A DNA stretch of 64,000 nt from Luteimonas rhizosphaerae (lineage in GTDB: Bacteria > Pseudomonadota > Gammaproteobacteria > Xanthomonadales > Xanthomonadaceae), in assembly GCF_002849595.1 (NCBI RefSeq), contig NZ_NRQR01000004.1, positions 62,001-126,000 on the forward strand, read 5' to 3'. Shown here piece after piece: positions 27,000-35,876 of this stretch. Positions within the stretch are counted from its first letter, which is position 1; the number at the start of each line of letters is the position of its first letter. A program made the translations under genes and the position numbers. A model generated the notes under the pieces. The model had not been told where the DNA came from. It did no database searches and saw only the letters and a list, made by a program, of their open reading frames with translations.

Positions 27000-27199
27000 G
27001 GGAAACCGGGGATCCGACAGGAAGGAACGCGCGACATGGAAGGTGCGGACGCGTGCGATCCAGTGTAGGGGCTGCCCCGATCCGCAGTCGAATGCCGAAT
27101 GAACCGGACCGGCGGCCCGGCACTGCAGCGTCGGGCGGTTTCGCAGCGCGCGCCCGCGCCGGATGGCCGACAATGCAGCCTGCCCGACCGGACCCTTCC

Positions 27200-27559
27200 A
27201 TGGACGCCACCGACCGCGACCTGCGCATCGACTACATCGAATTCGACGTCGTCGATCTCGACGCCAGCAAACGCTTCTACGCCGCCGCGTTCGACTGGAC
27301 CTTCACCGATCACGGCCCGGCCTACTGCGAGTTCCGCGATGGCGGACGCATGACCGGCGGGTTCGCGCAGACCGACGTGGTGCGCACCGGCGGGCCGCTG
27401 GTGATCCTCTACGCCCGCGATCTGGCGGCCGCGCGCCGACGCGTCGAGGCGGCGGGCGCGAGTGTCGAACCGACGTTCGCCTTTCCCGGCGGCCACCGCT
27501 TCCACTTCCGCGATCCCAGCGGTCACACGCTCGCCGTCTGGTCCGACGCCGACGCCTGA
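27200..27559 (+). CDS. VOC (glyoxalase/bleomycin resistance-like) family protein
   Basis: A 119-residue single-domain VOC protein. It begins with the YIEFDVVDLDASKRFYAAAFDW module and ends FHFRDPSGHTLAVWSD, with the usual paired beta-alpha-beta-beta-beta units. Members range from glyoxalases to binding proteins; conserved metal ligands are not all obvious here. It lies 200 nt from the divergent lipoprotein gene and converges with the hydrolase gene after 12 nt. The substrate is unknown. Confidence 0.85.
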   Translation: MDATDRDLRIDYIEFDVVDLDASKRFYAAAFDWTFTDHGPAYCEFRDGGRMTGGFAQTDVVRTGGPLVILYARDLAAARRRVEAAGASVEPTFAFPGGHRFHFRDPSGHTLAVWSDADA

Positions 27560-27571
27560 ACGCCGGCGCGG

Positions 27572-28603
27572 TTACTCCGCGCCGAGATTGCGCAGCAAGG
27601 CGGCGTGGAATTCGTCCGGCGACTCGACCTGCGGCGAGTGCCCCAGCGCCGGGAACTCGACCAGGGTCGCCTGCGGAATCGCCGCCGCGGCCGCGCGGCC
27701 GAGCGCCGGGTAATCGCCGAGCGTCGACGCGATCTCGGGCGGCGCGCGGTTCGCGCCGGGTGCCGTGCGGTCGGTGCCGCCGATCAGCAGCAGCGTCGGC
27801 ACGCGCAGCCGCGGGAACTCTTGCACGACCGGCTGGGTGAACACCATCTCCGAGGTCTGCGCCTGGTTCCACGCGACGATCTCGCGGTCCGGCCCGGCGT
27901 ACATGCCCGCCAGCATCGCGACCCAGCGGTCGTAGGCCGGCGCCCAACGACCGTTGTAGTAGAACCGCGTCTGGTAGGTCTTGATGCTGTCGAAGCTGGT
28001 CTTGCGCTCGCTCTCGGCCAGCTGGTCGATGGTCGCGTACGGCACGCCCGCGGCCTGCCAGTCCTCGAGCCCGATGGGGTTGACCAGCACCAGCTGCGAC
28101 ACGGCCTGCGGATACTGCAGCGTGTAGCGCGTCGCCAGCATGCCGCCCATCGAATGGCCGATGACGGTCGCGCGTTCGATGTCCAGTGCGTCGAGCAGCG
28201 CATGCGTGTTCGCTGCGAGCTGGGCGAACGAGAACTGGTAGCCACGCGGCTTGGTCGAGCTGCAGAAACCGATCTGGTCCGGCGCGATCACGCGCCAACC
28301 CGCATCCACCAGCACGGTGATCGTCGCGTCCCACGTGGCGCCGCAGAAGTTCTTGCCGTGCAGCAGCACCGCGGTGCGTCCATTGGCCGCATCCGCCGCC
28401 GGGCGCACGTCCATATAGGCCATAGACACGGCCTGCCCCTGCGATTCGAAGGCGTGCTGCTGGCGCGGATGCGGATAGTCGAACGTCGACAGCGTGCCGT
28501 CGTAGGGCACGGCGGGCCCGGCCGCGCGCGCGAGCGTGCCGGCGCACAGCAGCGACAGGCCGACGCCGGCAAGACCTAGAACGTGGCAACGCGTGACGGA
28601 CAT
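27572..28603 (-). CDS. Exported alpha/beta hydrolase
   Basis: A 343-residue alpha/beta hydrolase with a signal peptide (LGLAGVGLSLLCAGTLARAAG). The oxyanion strand is VLLHGKNFCGATW, the nucleophile elbow GHSMGG, and the C-terminal His lies in FPALGHSPQ. The acid is probably Asp in LLIGGTDRTA. LDIERATVIGHS and DQIGFCSSTKP are typical of periplasmic epoxide-hydrolase-like or haloperoxidase-like enzymes. The start at 28603 puts the signal peptide at the N-terminus. It is on the same strand as the methyltransferase gene upstream, separated by 105 nt. The substrate is unknown. Confidence 0.85.
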   Translation of the reverse strand: MSVTRCHVLGLAGVGLSLLCAGTLARAAGPAVPYDGTLSTFDYPHPRQQHAFESQGQAVSMAYMDVRPAADAANGRTAVLLHGKNFCGATWDATITVLVDAGWRVIAPDQIGFCSSTKPRGYQFSFAQLAANTHALLDALDIERATVIGHSMGGMLATRYTLQYPQAVSQLVLVNPIGLEDWQAAGVPYATIDQLAESERKTSFDSIKTYQTRFYYNGRWAPAYDRWVAMLAGMYAGPDREIVAWNQAQTSEMVFTQPVVQEFPRLRVPTLLLIGGTDRTAPGANRAPPEIASTLGDYPALGRAAAAAIPQATLVEFPALGHSPQVESPDEFHAALLRNLGAE

Positions 28604-28708
28604 CGATCGAATCTCCGGATAAATGGTGGGTCGCCAGTATGCGCAGCGGGGACGACGACGGCGTGACCGCACGGCACGGCCCGGTCGTGCGACGCGGCGC
28701 GCGCGGAA

Positions 28709-29386
28709 TCAGCGTTCCGGCACGGTCCACATGTAGATCGTGCTGCTGCCGACCTTCTGCGTGACCTCGGGCTCCCACTGGTCGGCCATGTCGAAGGCGT
28801 GGCTGACGATGCGCGTCCCCGGCTTCAGTTCCGACAGCAGCTTCGGGCGCAGCTTCACGTTGAGGCTCTGCAGCAGGTACAGGGTCACGACGCTGGCCTC
28901 GCTGATGTCTTCCTCGAACAGGTCCGCCTCCTTGAACGTCACCAGGTCGGTGACGCCGGCCGCCTCCGCGTTCGCGTTCGCTTCGCGGATCCGCACCGGG
29001 TTGATGTCGTAGCCCACCGCGCGCACGCCGAACCGCGTGGCCGCGGCGATCGGAATGCGACCGTCGCCGGAGCCGAGGTCGTAGAGCACGTCGCCTTCCT
29101 TGACCTGGGCGAGGTTGAGCATCGCGTCGACGACGGGCTCGGGCGTCGGCACGTAGATGACATCCGGCTCGCGCGCCGGCGCCGGCGCGCCTTCGGCATA
29201 CGGCGAGTCCGGGCCGATCGAAGCGGTGACCGTGTGCGTGGTCTCCATGGCGGGCGCGTCGGAGTCCGCGGCGGTTTCGGTGATCTCCGCGTCTGCGGGC
29301 TCGTAGGCGTTGACGGCCTGATCGGCGCAGGCGAGCAGGAACGGCGTGCAGATCGCCAGGGCGATCAGGGACTTGGTCGGCTTCAT
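28709..29386 (-). CDS. Class I methyltransferase-fold protein with a lipoprotein signal
   Basis: A 225-residue protein. The N-terminus is a lipoprotein signal (MKPTKSLIALAICTPFLLAC), then an acidic linker to about residue 65. The following domain has SAM motif I (LYDLGSGDGRIPI), an acidic motif II (YDINPVRI) and DLVTFKEADLF, so the fold is that of a class I methyltransferase. Export would separate it from cytoplasmic SAM. Either it uses another ligand, or the signal keeps it membrane-bound. Its ATG overlaps the stop of the amino-acid permease gene, so the two form an operon. Confidence 0.82.
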   Translation of the reverse strand: MKPTKSLIALAICTPFLLACADQAVNAYEPADAEITETAADSDAPAMETTHTVTASIGPDSPYAEGAPAPAREPDVIYVPTPEPVVDAMLNLAQVKEGDVLYDLGSGDGRIPIAAATRFGVRAVGYDINPVRIREANANAEAAGVTDLVTFKEADLFEEDISEASVVTLYLLQSLNVKLRPKLLSELKPGTRIVSHAFDMADQWEPEVTQKVGSSTIYMWTVPER

Positions 29387-30741
29387 GACGGCGACTCCTC
29401 GGGGCGGGTGGACGGTTTCAGAACGCACAGCAGCACGGCGCCGATCGCGAGGACCGCGACGCCGACGAGCGCGCCACGGCCGGTATAGGCCAGGCTGGAA
29501 TACAGCAGATAGGCGCTGGTCGCGCAGAACAGCAGCGGCAGCACGGGATACAGGGGCACGCGGAACGGGCGCGGCAGGTGCGCATCGCGCCGGCGCAGGA
29601 CGAACAGGGCGATCCCGACCAGCAGGAAGAACAGCCAGAACACCGGCGCGGTGTATTCGACCGCGACCTCGAAGCCGTCGCGCGCGAAGGCGCCGAGGAC
29701 GACCAGCCCCAGCGCGAGCACGCCCTGCACCAGCATCGCGGCGCGCGGCGTGCCGGTGCGCGCATCCCAGCGTCCGATGAAACCGAGCGCCGGGAAATCG
29801 CGCCCGACCGCGTACACGCTGCGCGCGCCGGTGATCATCGTCGCGTTCGCCGAGGTCAGCGCCGCGGCGACGACGATCGCGCTCATCGCCACCGCGCCGG
29901 CGGGCCCCAGCACGCGGCCCATGACCTCGGCCGCGACCGCGTCGTGTTCGGCCATGCCGCCGAGGCCGAGGACCCGCAGATAGGCGAGGTTGACGAGGAC
30001 GTACAGCGCGGCGACCGCGACCAGGCTCAGCACCAGCACGCGCGGCATCCACTTCTGCGCGTCGCGCACTTCGGCGGTGATGTAGACCGCCTCGTTCCAG
30101 CCGCCGTAGGTCAGCAGCACGAAGACCAGGATCAGGCCGATCGCGCTGTCGCCGCCGCTGCCCGGGATCGGCTGCAGGTCCGCCGGCGCGAACAGCAACC
30201 CGGCGCCGACGATCACCAGTACGCCGACGATTTCCGCGACCGTGAGCCAGGTCTGCACCGCCGCGCCCTGGCGCGTGCCGAGCCAGTTGATCGCGGTCAG
30301 CGCGAGGACCGCGAGACCGGCGTACAGCGCCGACGACCACGGCCCGAGATCGAACAGTTGCGCCATGTAGTCGCCGACGATGAAGCACAGCAGCGCGATG
30401 GACCCGGTCTGGATCACCGAGACACGCGCCCAGGCGAACAGGAACGCGAGGCGCCGGCCGAAGGCGCGGCGCAGATAGTTGTAATCGCCGCCGGCCTGCG
30501 GATACGTGGTCGCGAGTTCCGCGTAGCAGAGCGCCCCGACGATCGACAGCAGGCCGCCGCCGACCCAGGCCGCCAGCATGACGAACTCGCTGCCCGACGC
30601 GCCGGCGATCAGCGACGGGGTGCGGAAGATGCCGGCGCCGACGACGACGCCGATGGTGATCGCGATCGCGTGGCGGGCGCGGAGCGTGGCACGTGGCGAC
30701 GCGGGGTCGACCGCGGCCACGCGGGGTGGGCTGGCATCCAT
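29383..30741 (-). CDS. APC-family amino acid permease
   Basis: A 452-residue membrane protein with about 12 helices of the amino acid-polyamine-organocation superfamily. Helix 1 carries the unwound Gly-rich motif GVVVGAGIFRTPSLIAG. SIVGALCYAELATTYPQAGGDYNYLRRAFG and TSANATMITGARSVYAVGRD are typical family segments. It resembles LAT/serine-threonine-type exchangers more than GABA permeases; the substrate cannot be read. The ATG at 30741 begins MDASPPRV. It shares an ATGA overlap with the downstream lipoprotein-type methyltransferase. Confidence 0.9.
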   Translation of the reverse strand: MDASPPRVAAVDPASPRATLRARHAIAITIGVVVGAGIFRTPSLIAGASGSEFVMLAAWVGGGLLSIVGALCYAELATTYPQAGGDYNYLRRAFGRRLAFLFAWARVSVIQTGSIALLCFIVGDYMAQLFDLGPWSSALYAGLAVLALTAINWLGTRQGAAVQTWLTVAEIVGVLVIVGAGLLFAPADLQPIPGSGGDSAIGLILVFVLLTYGGWNEAVYITAEVRDAQKWMPRVLVLSLVAVAALYVLVNLAYLRVLGLGGMAEHDAVAAEVMGRVLGPAGAVAMSAIVVAAALTSANATMITGARSVYAVGRDFPALGFIGRWDARTGTPRAAMLVQGVLALGLVVLGAFARDGFEVAVEYTAPVFWLFFLLVGIALFVLRRRDAHLPRPFRVPLYPVLPLLFCATSAYLLYSSLAYTGRGALVGVAVLAIGAVLLCVLKPSTRPEESPS

Positions 30742-30952
30742 GGCGCTCCAGAGTGACGCGACGGGTCGCCGGTGGAACGGCGATGCGGGGGCTGCTGGGC
30801 CGTCCGATTCAAGCATCACGGCGATGCCAGGCGCGTGAATGGGCCCCGCACGAAGCCGCCGCGCGACGCGCGTAGTGCGCCTCGACTCGCTCGGGCCGGT
30901 GACATCCCGCGCCCCACGCGCTGCCTGATTCCGTTGGCGTGCAGCATGTGTT

Positions 30953-31039
30953 TGTAGGAGCGCGCTCGCGCGCGACCACGGCGACGGAGCGGCCATTCCG
31001 CGCGCATCCTGCCCGGTCGCGCGCAAGCGCGCTCCTACA
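30953..31039. repeat. REP/MITE-like inverted repeat of the Xanthomonadaceae TGTAGGAGCGCGC type
   Basis: Two 25-nt arms (30953-30977 and 31015-31039) are inverted copies with one mismatch, separated by 37 nt. Each begins TGTAGGAGCGCGC and ends CGCGACC, the known style of dispersed palindromic repeats in this family. Only this copy is seen in the window. The right arm overlaps the 3' end of the mrfB-like gene and supplies its stop codon. Confidence 0.87.
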
Positions 31040-32006
31040 CGCGCGGCGCTCGCATTTCGGATTCCTCACCCGATCCGTCGAACCCGTCGGAGATGCCGGC
31101 TTCGCACGCCTCGGAGGCTTCCGGCGCATCCCGCATCGCTTCGAGCACGCCGAACAGGCTGCGCAGGTCCTGCGCGTTGTGCAGGCCGACGCGGCGCAGC
31201 TTGTCGGCGCTGCCGCCGCGCAGATAGGCCAGCCACGCGCCCGGCGCCTCGCTGCCGGGCAGGTCGTCCTCGCGCAGCACACCGAGCAGTTCGCGCTCGA
31301 CGGTCGCGAGCTTGCAGTTCGCCCACACGCCGCGATAACGCCGCCGCACCGGATGCAGCAGGTCGACGTGCCGCAGGGCCAGCACCGGATCCGGCAGCCG
31401 CGCCAGCCGGTAGCGGGTCGACAGCAGCGGCCGGTCGTAACTGCGGCCGTTGTAGCTGACGAGCACGGTCGCCGGCGACAGCCAGTCGGCGAAGGTGCGC
31501 AGCATCGCGCTCTCGGCGCCCAGGGTCGTCATGCACAGCTGCCGGATGCGCAGGCCGCCGTCGCGGAAATCGGCGGCGCCGATCATGAAGGCGCGTGTGC
31601 CAGTGCCGCCGGCGAGGCCCGTCGTCTCGGTGTCGAAGGCGAGCAGATCGCAACGCGATGCGGTGTCGTGGCGGATGTCGTGCAGTGCCAGCAGCGCGTC
31701 GTCCTGCGGCCACGGCGTCCATTGTTCGAGATAGCGCAGGCCCGGCGCGATCTCTTCGCCCGGCAGGTGGCGGTCGACCGGCCCCGTCGGGCGCTGCGCG
31801 ACCGGCACCCGCAGCCGCATCAGCTTGCGCAGCTGGGCGACGACCTCTTCGGGCGAGCGCTCGCCGCGCGCGGCGGGATCGACGCGCGGCCACGCGGCCT
31901 TCGGCGGCAGCGCCCCCTCGCCGAGCGGCCGCGCCGGCCGGGTCACGTCGGTGGCCGTACCCGCCTGCCCGCGCAGCAGCCCCAGTCGCTTTGCCAGCGC
32001 ACTCAT
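31035..32006 (-). CDS. mrfB: YprB-type RNase H-like exonuclease, MrfB homologue
   Basis: A 323-residue protein of the YprB/RNase H-like family. The DEDD-type nuclease core is readable: FDTETTGLAGGTGTRAFMIG (first acidic pair), VSYNGRSYDRPLL (third acid), and HVDLLHPVRRRYR with LATVERELLG toward the last acid. In Bacillus subtilis MrfB (YprB) and the helicase MrfA (YprA) repair mitomycin C damage in a UvrABC-independent pathway. Here the helicase gene lies immediately upstream (10 nt), the same pairing. The last codons and stop fall inside an inverted repeat, so the natural C-terminus may have been altered. Confidence 0.87.
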   Translation of the reverse strand: MSALAKRLGLLRGQAGTATDVTRPARPLGEGALPPKAAWPRVDPAARGERSPEEVVAQLRKLMRLRVPVAQRPTGPVDRHLPGEEIAPGLRYLEQWTPWPQDDALLALHDIRHDTASRCDLLAFDTETTGLAGGTGTRAFMIGAADFRDGGLRIRQLCMTTLGAESAMLRTFADWLSPATVLVSYNGRSYDRPLLSTRYRLARLPDPVLALRHVDLLHPVRRRYRGVWANCKLATVERELLGVLREDDLPGSEAPGAWLAYLRGGSADKLRRVGLHNAQDLRSLFGVLEAMRDAPEASEACEAGISDGFDGSGEESEMRAPRV

Positions 32007-32016
32007 CGACGTGCGC

Positions 32017-34401
32017 TCATGCGGCCGCCAGCAGTGCGATCACCCGCGATGCCAGCTGCTTGGGCGTGCGCTGCTGCGCTTCTTCCGCCGCGAGGATCGG
32101 ACCGACGCAGGCCGGGCAGCCCGCGCGACAACTGCAGCCCGCGACCAGCGCGGCGGCCTGCGCCAGCAGTTCGTCGCGCCGCTCGTACAGCGGCGACGAC
32201 AGACCGACGCCACCGGGATAGTTGTCGTAGAGATACAGCGTCGGCGCGAACCGGCCGAGCAGCTCGATCGAGGTGCTGGCGCCGTCGCCGTCGCGCAGCT
32301 GCCCGCGGCCGCGCTGGTCGGCGGTCGCGAACCAGGTGCCGTCACCGCTGCCGACCGCCTTCTGCAGGTCGCGGCTTTCCGCCATCACCGCGACCTGCGC
32401 GACCAGATGCAGCGCGTACGAAGCACCGAGGAAGCCGTCCAGCGCTTCGTGCCGCGCATCGAAGGCGGCGTCCAGTGCGCGTTGCGGCAACTGCCACCAG
32501 ACCGCGCTGGTGTGCAGCTCCTGGTCGGGCAGGTTGACCGGCCCGTAGCCGATGTTCTCGTGGGTGTGGAAGCGGATTTTCTTGTAGCCCGATACGCGCC
32601 GCACCACATGCACTTCGCCGAGGTGCGCGCTGCCCTGCCCCGCGTCGGCCTGCTCGGCGTCGTCGAGCACCTTGAGTTTGGTGTAGTCGATGGCGTCGGT
32701 GTAGTAGTCGACCCGCGTGCGGGTGACGTAGGCCTTGCGGCCTTCCCAATCCAGGCGCTCCACCTGGAAGGGCTCGGACTGGATCATGTGGATCGCGCCT
32801 TCGTACAGGGTCAGCGCGGCGGCGGAATAGTCGACCTCGGCGATGATCGTCTGCCGGCCGTCGGTGCGGTCGACGACGACGAAGTTGCCGTCGGCGACCG
32901 AGCGCAGGTTGACCGCCTGCGCCGGGTAGCTGTCGGCGATCCACTCCCAGCGGTCGCCCTCGTGGTGCAGCACGCCGGATTCCGCGAGCACCTCCAGCCA
33001 CGGCGCCGGCGCCACCGGTCCGAAGCCGTCGCCATCGATGAACGGCAGCTCGAACGCCGCGCAACGGATGTGGTCGAGCAGGATCAGCGGCTGGTCGGGC
33101 TCGATGCGTGCGTGCTCGGGATTGGCGTCGGCGAAGAACTCCGGATGCCGCACCACGTACTGGTCCATCGGCTCGGAACTGGCGACCAGCACGCCGACCG
33201 ATGGCTGTTGCCGGCGGCCGGCGCGGCCGAAGCGCTGCCAGGTCGCCGAGATGCTGCCGGGGTAACCATTGAGCACGACGACATCGAGGCTGCCGATGTC
33301 GACGCCCAGCTCCAGCGCCGAGGTGCTGACGATGCCGTCGATGTCGCCGGCGCGCATGTCGCGCTCGGCCGCGCGGCGCTCGGTCGGCAGGTACCCGCCG
33401 CGGTAGGCGCGGATGCGGCGCGGCTTGCGCGGGTCGTGGTCGAAGACCTCTTTGAGGTACTTCGTCAGCACCTCGACCATCAACCGCGTCTGGCAGAACA
33501 CCAGCGTCTTCAGGCCGGAGCGGATCGCCAGTCGCGCGATGCGGTTGGACTGCGACCGCGCGGATGCGCGCAGGCCCAGATCCGGGTTCACGACCGGCGG
33601 ATTCCACAGCAGGATGTGCTTGTCGCCGCGCGGTGCGCCGCCGTCGAGGATCGCGTCGATCGTGTCCTCCGTCGCTTCGATCAGCGCCTGTCCATGCGCG
33701 TGCGCGTTGCCGATCGTCGCCGAGCACAGGATGAACTGCGGTGTCACGCCGTAGAACGCGCAGACGCGCTTGAGCCGCCGGATCACGTTGGCGACGTGCG
33801 AGCCGAACACGCCGCGGTAGGTGTGGATCTCGTCGATGACGACGTAGCGCAGGTTCTCGAAGAACTGCGCCCACTTGGTGTGATGCGGCAGGATCGCCTG
33901 GTGCAGCATGTCGGGATTGCTGACGACGATGTCGCCGCTGACGCGGATCGCCTGCCGCGCGTCGCCCGGCGTGTCGCCGTCGAAGGTCGCCGCGCGCAGG
34001 CCCAGCGCGCCGGCCCTGTTGAGTTCCAGCAGTTCGGCCACCTGGTCCTGCGCCAGCGCCTTGGTCGGAAACAGGTAGAGCGCCTTGCTGCGCGCGGTGA
34101 TCGCCGCCGACAGCACCGGCAGCGTGTAGCACAGCGACTTGCCCGAAGCGGTCGGCGTCGCGACGACGACATGGCGGCCGGCCTGCGTCGCCGCCCAGGC
34201 CTGGGCCTGGTGGCTGTAGAGCCGGTCGATGCCACGCGCGCGCAAGGCATCGGCCAGTGCGGCGGGCACATCATCCGGCATCGGCGCGTAGCGGCCTTCC
34301 TGGCCGGGCAGCAGCAGGTTGCCGGTCACGCGCCCGGGATATTTCGCCGCGAGCTTCGTCGCCAGCGAGGTGCCGCCGCCGGTCGCCGCCAGGGCCTGCA
34401 C
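32017..34401 (-). CDS. mrfA: DEAD/DEAH helicase with DUF1998 zinc-binding domain, MrfA homologue
   Basis: A 794-residue superfamily 2 helicase: Walker A ATPTASGKSLCY (motif I), DEIH (motif II), LCSATIGN (motif III), FCQTRLMVEVL, then STSALELGVDIGSLDVVVLNGYPG and RFGRAGRR (motifs V-VI). The C-terminal DUF1998 region ends in a four-cysteine cluster, CSCRAGCPAC. This matches MrfA/YprA, a 3'-5' DNA helicase in mitomycin C repair, and the MrfB nuclease gene follows. The GTG at 34401 is annotated. A CTG at 34422 in the same frame has GGAG six bases upstream and could be the real start. An in-frame stop lies just beyond. Confidence 0.9.
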   Translation of the reverse strand: MQALAATGGGTSLATKLAAKYPGRVTGNLLLPGQEGRYAPMPDDVPAALADALRARGIDRLYSHQAQAWAATQAGRHVVVATPTASGKSLCYTLPVLSAAITARSKALYLFPTKALAQDQVAELLELNRAGALGLRAATFDGDTPGDARQAIRVSGDIVVSNPDMLHQAILPHHTKWAQFFENLRYVVIDEIHTYRGVFGSHVANVIRRLKRVCAFYGVTPQFILCSATIGNAHAHGQALIEATEDTIDAILDGGAPRGDKHILLWNPPVVNPDLGLRASARSQSNRIARLAIRSGLKTLVFCQTRLMVEVLTKYLKEVFDHDPRKPRRIRAYRGGYLPTERRAAERDMRAGDIDGIVSTSALELGVDIGSLDVVVLNGYPGSISATWQRFGRAGRRQQPSVGVLVASSEPMDQYVVRHPEFFADANPEHARIEPDQPLILLDHIRCAAFELPFIDGDGFGPVAPAPWLEVLAESGVLHHEGDRWEWIADSYPAQAVNLRSVADGNFVVVDRTDGRQTIIAEVDYSAAALTLYEGAIHMIQSEPFQVERLDWEGRKAYVTRTRVDYYTDAIDYTKLKVLDDAEQADAGQGSAHLGEVHVVRRVSGYKKIRFHTHENIGYGPVNLPDQELHTSAVWWQLPQRALDAAFDARHEALDGFLGASYALHLVAQVAVMAESRDLQKAVGSGDGTWFATADQRGRGQLRDGDGASTSIELLGRFAPTLYLYDNYPGGVGLSSPLYERRDELLAQAAALVAGCSCRAGCPACVGPILAAEEAQQRTPKQLASRVIALLAAA

Positions 34402-34719
34402 GGGTTTGAGGATCGCGTTCAGGGTCGGCTCCGGTCACAGCAGAAACGGAGCGCGACTGTGGGCTCGGCGCGTCTCACCGGGCGAGACTGCGGCCGGCGC
34501 GTGCATGCGGAATGCCGCCTTGGACCGGGCCCTTCGTCGCATCGCGGGATGCGCGAGACGCCGGCGTGGCGTCGTCGTGACGGTTCCGATCGTCCCGGCG
34601 TGTGCGCCGCGAAGGCGCGGCGGCGCGCAGTCGAACGGTGCGCGCAACCCGGCATGTTTCACCGCGTTCCAACGCCGGCGCGCCTAGCCTCGCCGTTCCC
34701 TCACGACCCAGGAATTCCA
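34402..34719 (+). other. Divergent intergenic region without a recognised gene
   Basis: It lies between the helicase gene and the DJ-1-type gene. Short frames on the minus strand are arginine-rich and look like by-products of base composition. The only readable element is AGGAATTCC just before 34720, a ribosome-binding site for the next gene. Confidence 0.5.
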
Positions 34720-35259
34720 ATGCAGGATCTCAACGGCAAGACGATCGCCATCCTCGCCACCGACGGCTTCGAGCAGTCCGAGCTCGAGAAGCCGCTGCAG
34801 GCGCTCAAAGACGCCGGCGCCACGGTCCACGTGGTGTCGCAGGACGACAAGCAGCAGATCAAGGGCTGGGACCAGAAGGACTGGGGCAGCAGCGTCGATG
34901 TGGACGTGACCCTGTCCAAGGCCGACGCGGGCGGCTACGACGCGCTGGTGCTGCCGGGCGGCCAGATGAACCCGGACGTGCTGCGCGCCGACAAGGCGGC
35001 GGTCGCGTTCGTGCGCGCATTCGGCGACGCCGGCAAGCCGGTCGCGGCGATCTGTCACGGCCCGTGGCTGCTGGTCGAAGCGGGCCTCGCGACGGGCCGC
35101 AAGGTCACGTCGTGGCCGTCGCTGAAGACCGACCTGACCAACGCCGGCGGCACGTGGGAAGATTCGGAAGTCGTCGTCGACGGCAACATCATCACCAGCC
35201 GCAAGCCCGACGACATCCCCGCGTTCAACGACGCGATCGCACGCGCCGTCGCCGGCTGA
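34720..35259 (+). CDS. DJ-1/PfpI-family protein (YhbO-like)
   Basis: A 179-residue single-domain type 1 glutamine amidotransferase-like protein. The nucleophile elbow is AICHGPW with Cys near residue 107 and the neighbouring His. The acid partner is the Glu in GFEQSELEKPL. These features match the PfpI/YhbO/YajL group, implicated in protein and metabolite glycation repair or stress tolerance (assignment of activity is debated). AGGAA precedes the ATG. A MAPEG gene follows 33 nt downstream, so both may be stress genes in one transcript. Confidence 0.9.
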   Translation: MQDLNGKTIAILATDGFEQSELEKPLQALKDAGATVHVVSQDDKQQIKGWDQKDWGSSVDVDVTLSKADAGGYDALVLPGGQMNPDVLRADKAAVAFVRAFGDAGKPVAAICHGPWLLVEAGLATGRKVTSWPSLKTDLTNAGGTWEDSEVVVDGNIITSRKPDDIPAFNDAIARAVAG

Positions 35260-35292
35260 TCCCGGCCGGCCGCACCGACAGGACCCGCGACG

Positions 35293-35682
35293 ATGCAGAG
35301 CGAACTCCAGATCCTGGCCTGGTCCATCCTGTTGGGCCTCGCCTACGTGCTCGTCGCGGGCGCCTGCAGTACCTGGCAGCGCGGCGTGCGCTGGAACGCG
35401 AGCAATCGCGACGGCGACGCGCCGCCGCTGACCGGCGTCGCGATCCGCGCGAACGCGGCCAGCCGCAACTTTCTCGAGACGTTTCCGTTCTTCGCGGCCG
35501 CCGCCCTGGCGGTCGCGTTTCTCGATCGCGGCACTGCCGACACCCTGCTCGGCGCGCAGGTGTATCTGTGGGCCCGCGTCGCCTACCTGCCCATCTATCT
35601 GATCGGCATTCCCTACCTGCGCACCGCGGTGTGGATCGCCTCGTTGTGGGGACTGTTGCAGCTCGTGCAGGCGCTGTTCTGA
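35293..35682 (+). CDS. MAPEG-family membrane protein
   Basis: A 129-residue protein with four transmembrane helices and the MAPEG family pattern (LAWSILLGLAYVLVAG, then RANAASRNFLETFPFFAAAALAVAFL and ARVAYLPIYLIGIPYLRTAVW). Members are membrane-bound glutathione transferase or peroxidase relatives. Arg and Asn residues in the RANAASRNF loop fit the glutathione site. It follows the DJ-1-type gene closely on the same strand. Confidence 0.85.
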   Translation: MQSELQILAWSILLGLAYVLVAGACSTWQRGVRWNASNRDGDAPPLTGVAIRANAASRNFLETFPFFAAAALAVAFLDRGTADTLLGAQVYLWARVAYLPIYLIGIPYLRTAVWIASLWGLLQLVQALF

Positions 35683-35876
35683 TCGCGTCCTGCCGCGTGA
35701 CTGCGACGTGCGTCGCACGTTCCATCGATGAATGCGCTGCATCGAATCCGGATGGCTGAACCGCGCCCACGCACCCTGCGCACTGTCATCGAAACGCGCT
35801 TTTAGTTTCACCAAAAACAGACGATTCGCTGCGTAGCCTGCGCGCTCTTCCCGGCCGCACTGGTTGCACGCACGAC

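Noticed and set aside
30953..31039. CRISPR or phage attachment site
   Set aside because: Only one inverted pair exists, with no spacer series and no integrase gene. It fits a REP-type repeat.
34435..34662. A 75-codon minus-strand frame between the helicase and DJ-1-type genes
   Set aside because: No start context and no domain; arginine-rich like other by-product frames.
31825..34719. A long plus-strand frame running through the helicase region into the DJ-1-type gene
   Set aside because: Only the last 179 residues, from 34720, have a domain. Everything before is the shadow of the minus-strand helicase.
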